64,000 nucleotides of DNA from Syngnathus acus. Its lineage: Eukaryota > Chordata > Actinopteri > Syngnathiformes > Syngnathidae. Under the pieces are notes generated by a model. The model saw only the letters and a list, made by a program, of their open reading frames with translations, ran no database searches and was not told where the DNA came from. A program made the position numbers and the translations under genes. The DNA lies in the NCBI RefSeq assembly GCF_901709675.1, contig NC_051089.1, forward strand, positions 15,303,976 to 15,367,975, in the 5' to 3' direction. Positions 61,824 to 64,000 of the stretch are shown one piece after another; the stretch's first letter is position 1; each line of letters begins with the position of its first letter.

Positions 61824-64000
61824 CTGTAACAATAAGAACATATGGTAGTTGAGCACAATATATATAAATTCACGTCTGGTTTTCCTAATGATATTCTTTG
61901 TGAGCTAGCGATATATGTATATTCTCAGCTCAGGGAATATGATCCATTTGCGCGTCGGTTGCACCAAACATTAATAACCACAGAGAAACTGTGCACTTGC
62001 AGTTAGCCCAATAGTGTGCGTTTCTTTGCCACGGGGATCTACCATGTGTTGATGCAGAAAATCTGAGCAAGAACACAGTCTGCGGCAACTTTAGAATGTT
62101 CCTTACACTGTAAAGAAAATAAAGCAGGTACATATCACTTTGTTCACTATGTTCTTATGCTTTCTTTGACTTGCTGCCATGTCCATTTCACAGTGTTGTA
62201 CCATATTTAATACATAACGACATTTATTACATAATAAAGCACTTAAAATTGGCCAAAAATTGAACTCGTTTTAACAAATCTCTCATAAGTGCACAGACTT
62301 AACTCACGGACTAAATGCACACCTTGAGTACCATTTATAAATGTATTTAATGTTTGCATCATGCTGAGCAGTGAAAAATTAGGCACTGAGTGTTCTTACA
62401 CGTTGACACTGTCAGCAATTTTCTGCTGGGTGTTTTGCTGAGGCTGCCACGTCAAATGACACTCCATATGCTCCCTTTTTTGTGAATGCGTACAAAGCTT
62501 AAGATGAGAGCCTGGGTTAACAAAAGATAACCCCTGTCGTGGTACCGCTTATCTCCGATTGCAGTTTTAGACTTTGTCGATCCAGATCATGTAATCAAAG
62601 CATGGCTTCGTAGTATGCCCCACACAGTAAAATGGGGTGAGTTTTAGACTTCAGCTGCAGAAAGTTGATCATTTGGCTCAGCAATGAACCTGGTAGTCAA
62701 TACTCCTAAATTGTATGAAGTTATTATTGTTCATCAAGTTTGTTTAATATTGCTAAGGAAAAAAACAAGACAAGAATTGATTACTTGTCGATTTAATTAA
62801 TTTGACACCTCTGATCTCGATATTCGCTATTTCACGCATGAACACATTGAGTGTACGATGTCTGTCTGAGAGGAAAATGTTTTTCCGTGTCCGTTGTAAT
62901 TCTAATCTCTCATTTCTACCTGAACTTGTGCATGGCACTGCAGAGCAACTGTCTACAAAAACAGGTGACAGCAGTGACGATGCTCGCGTTGCTAGCAACA
63001 GAGCAAATAACAACAAGAAAAGACATGGAGAAGGAGCCACGCCGTTCAACACCAACTAAACTGACACAGACAAAAATGAATGCGCTTATCGGCAGATGTG
63101 TTGTTGAGGAAATGCTCTCATGGCAACGATGACGCATTCTCCTCCACAGGCCTAATTGCTAAAATACCAGTGAAAGGAGGGACATGCAGTTATCATTTGT
63201 CACTCTCTTTAATGCTGTACACAACAAAAGCTATCTTGGTGTGGCTGCTCATTGAGTAGACCCGCCTAGTGAAAGAAATGCCAGCTTGAAATACGCAGTT
63301 GAACATTAGTAAAACCTCACTTTCCGTACCTTCTAAAGCAGTGATGACAAGATCAGACCCACCACATCATTTTACGTGGCCTGTGAAAGCTCATCATGTC
63401 TTAACTTCCACGATTCTTGCTCACATTTTACAAACATTTTTAAAATGTAACAAATAACTGAGATTTTGCTAGCTTTTTGTGTAACCAACAATAATTGAAA
63501 TATTATCCTTGACTTCTAAATTTTTTTAGCACAATGTATGAGGACGGGTACTTTTTTTGGTATGGATTAATTTTGGTCGGTACTAACGATTCATGTGAAA
63601 TCAAACGGTCATGTTTCAGTGTGGAAGTACAATAGTTGTCAATTTTCAATAACACACGAGTGTATCCGCGATGAGCAGTGTACCCATGGTAATATGACAT
63701 AACGAGCAAGGTTTGTTCGTAGCCAAGCTAAACAAATACACTATATGAAGTAGATTGTTGTGATGGCAAAGCCTCACACTTCCCAGCATGCTACACAATA
63801 ATAAGTCTCATTATTTATTTATTTTTTTTTAATTTTTTTTTTAAATCAATGTAGCTTTACTAAGGGACTATGTTTTTTATTGTTAAATTAATTTCATTAC
63901 ATAAAAACAAAGACGGGTTTACAGGAAAATTCTAAATTTAAATTTAATTTAACAATAAAGCAAAGAGACCAAATGATACTTTCTGACTTTTTCAACAGGA
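61824..64000. other. Upstream region of slc39a13
   Basis: The acceptor-type sequence at 61824 shows that the slc39a13 start codon lies in a second exon. The non-coding first exon and promoter should therefore lie in this stretch, perhaps near the CpG-containing 62930-63060, but I cannot place them. Overlapping open frames at 62753-63137 on both strands have no family signature. The last 250 bp are AT-rich with T runs. Nothing else is recognisable. Confidence 0.5.

Noticed and set aside
62753-63137. Several overlapping 70-100 codon frames on both strands
   Set aside because: No recognisable protein, and mutually overlapping. This is more likely slc39a13 upstream DNA.

Overview
The window is vertebrate nuclear DNA, almost certainly from a teleost fish. 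Coding sequence is broken into many short exons with GT/AG borders, introns are mostly short, microsatellites are dense, and dispersed repeats of fish type recur (a family ending in GGAT repeats, LINE 3' tails, short palindromic DNA transposons). No bacterial, plasmid or phage features are present. I do not assign a species.

Five protein-coding genes were rebuilt exon by exon, and all exon phases join cleanly. On the plus strand, in order: the 3' two thirds of ano5 (anoctamin-5, 18-5513), all of slc17a6 (vesicular glutamate transporter VGLUT2, 8887-18920, 12 coding exons, 582 aa) and gas2 (growth-arrest-specific 2, 33213-41224, 7 coding exons, 438 aa). On the minus strand: tmem178b (45105-50847, 4 exons, 295 aa) and slc39a13 (zinc transporter ZIP13, 54599-61794, 9 coding exons, 382 aa). 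The order ano5 - slc17a6 - gas2 matches the human 11p14 block, but the single-exon gene FANCF that lies between SLC17A6 and GAS2 in human is not there. tmem178b and slc39a13 are not direct neighbours of this block in human.

Layout: 1-5.5 kb ano5; 5.5-8.3 kb ano5 3' UTR, a TA-flanked MITE and a dispersed repeat; 8.3-8.9 kb slc17a6 5' region with a REST/RE1 motif; 8.9-18.9 kb slc17a6; 18.9-33.2 kb a 14-kb stretch with no coding gene (slc17a6 3' UTR, a second near-canonical RE1 motif at 23.47 kb, microsatellites and candidate regulatory blocks); 33.2-41.2 kb gas2; 41.2-45.1 kb convergent gas2/tmem178b 3' ends; 45.1-50.8 kb tmem178b; 50.8-54.6 kb spacer; 54.6-61.8 kb slc39a13 with nested MITEs in one intron; 61.8-64 kb its upstream region.

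The genes are not a functional unit. They cover membrane/scramblase biology (ano5), glutamate loading of synaptic vesicles (slc17a6), actin-microtubule crosslinking (gas2), a claudin-like tetraspan membrane protein (tmem178b) and intracellular zinc release (slc39a13). I found no undescribed multi-gene system. The most interesting items are the two RE1 motifs around slc17a6, the greatly expanded Pro/Ser linker in gas2, the missing fancf, and a clean solo LTR in ano5.
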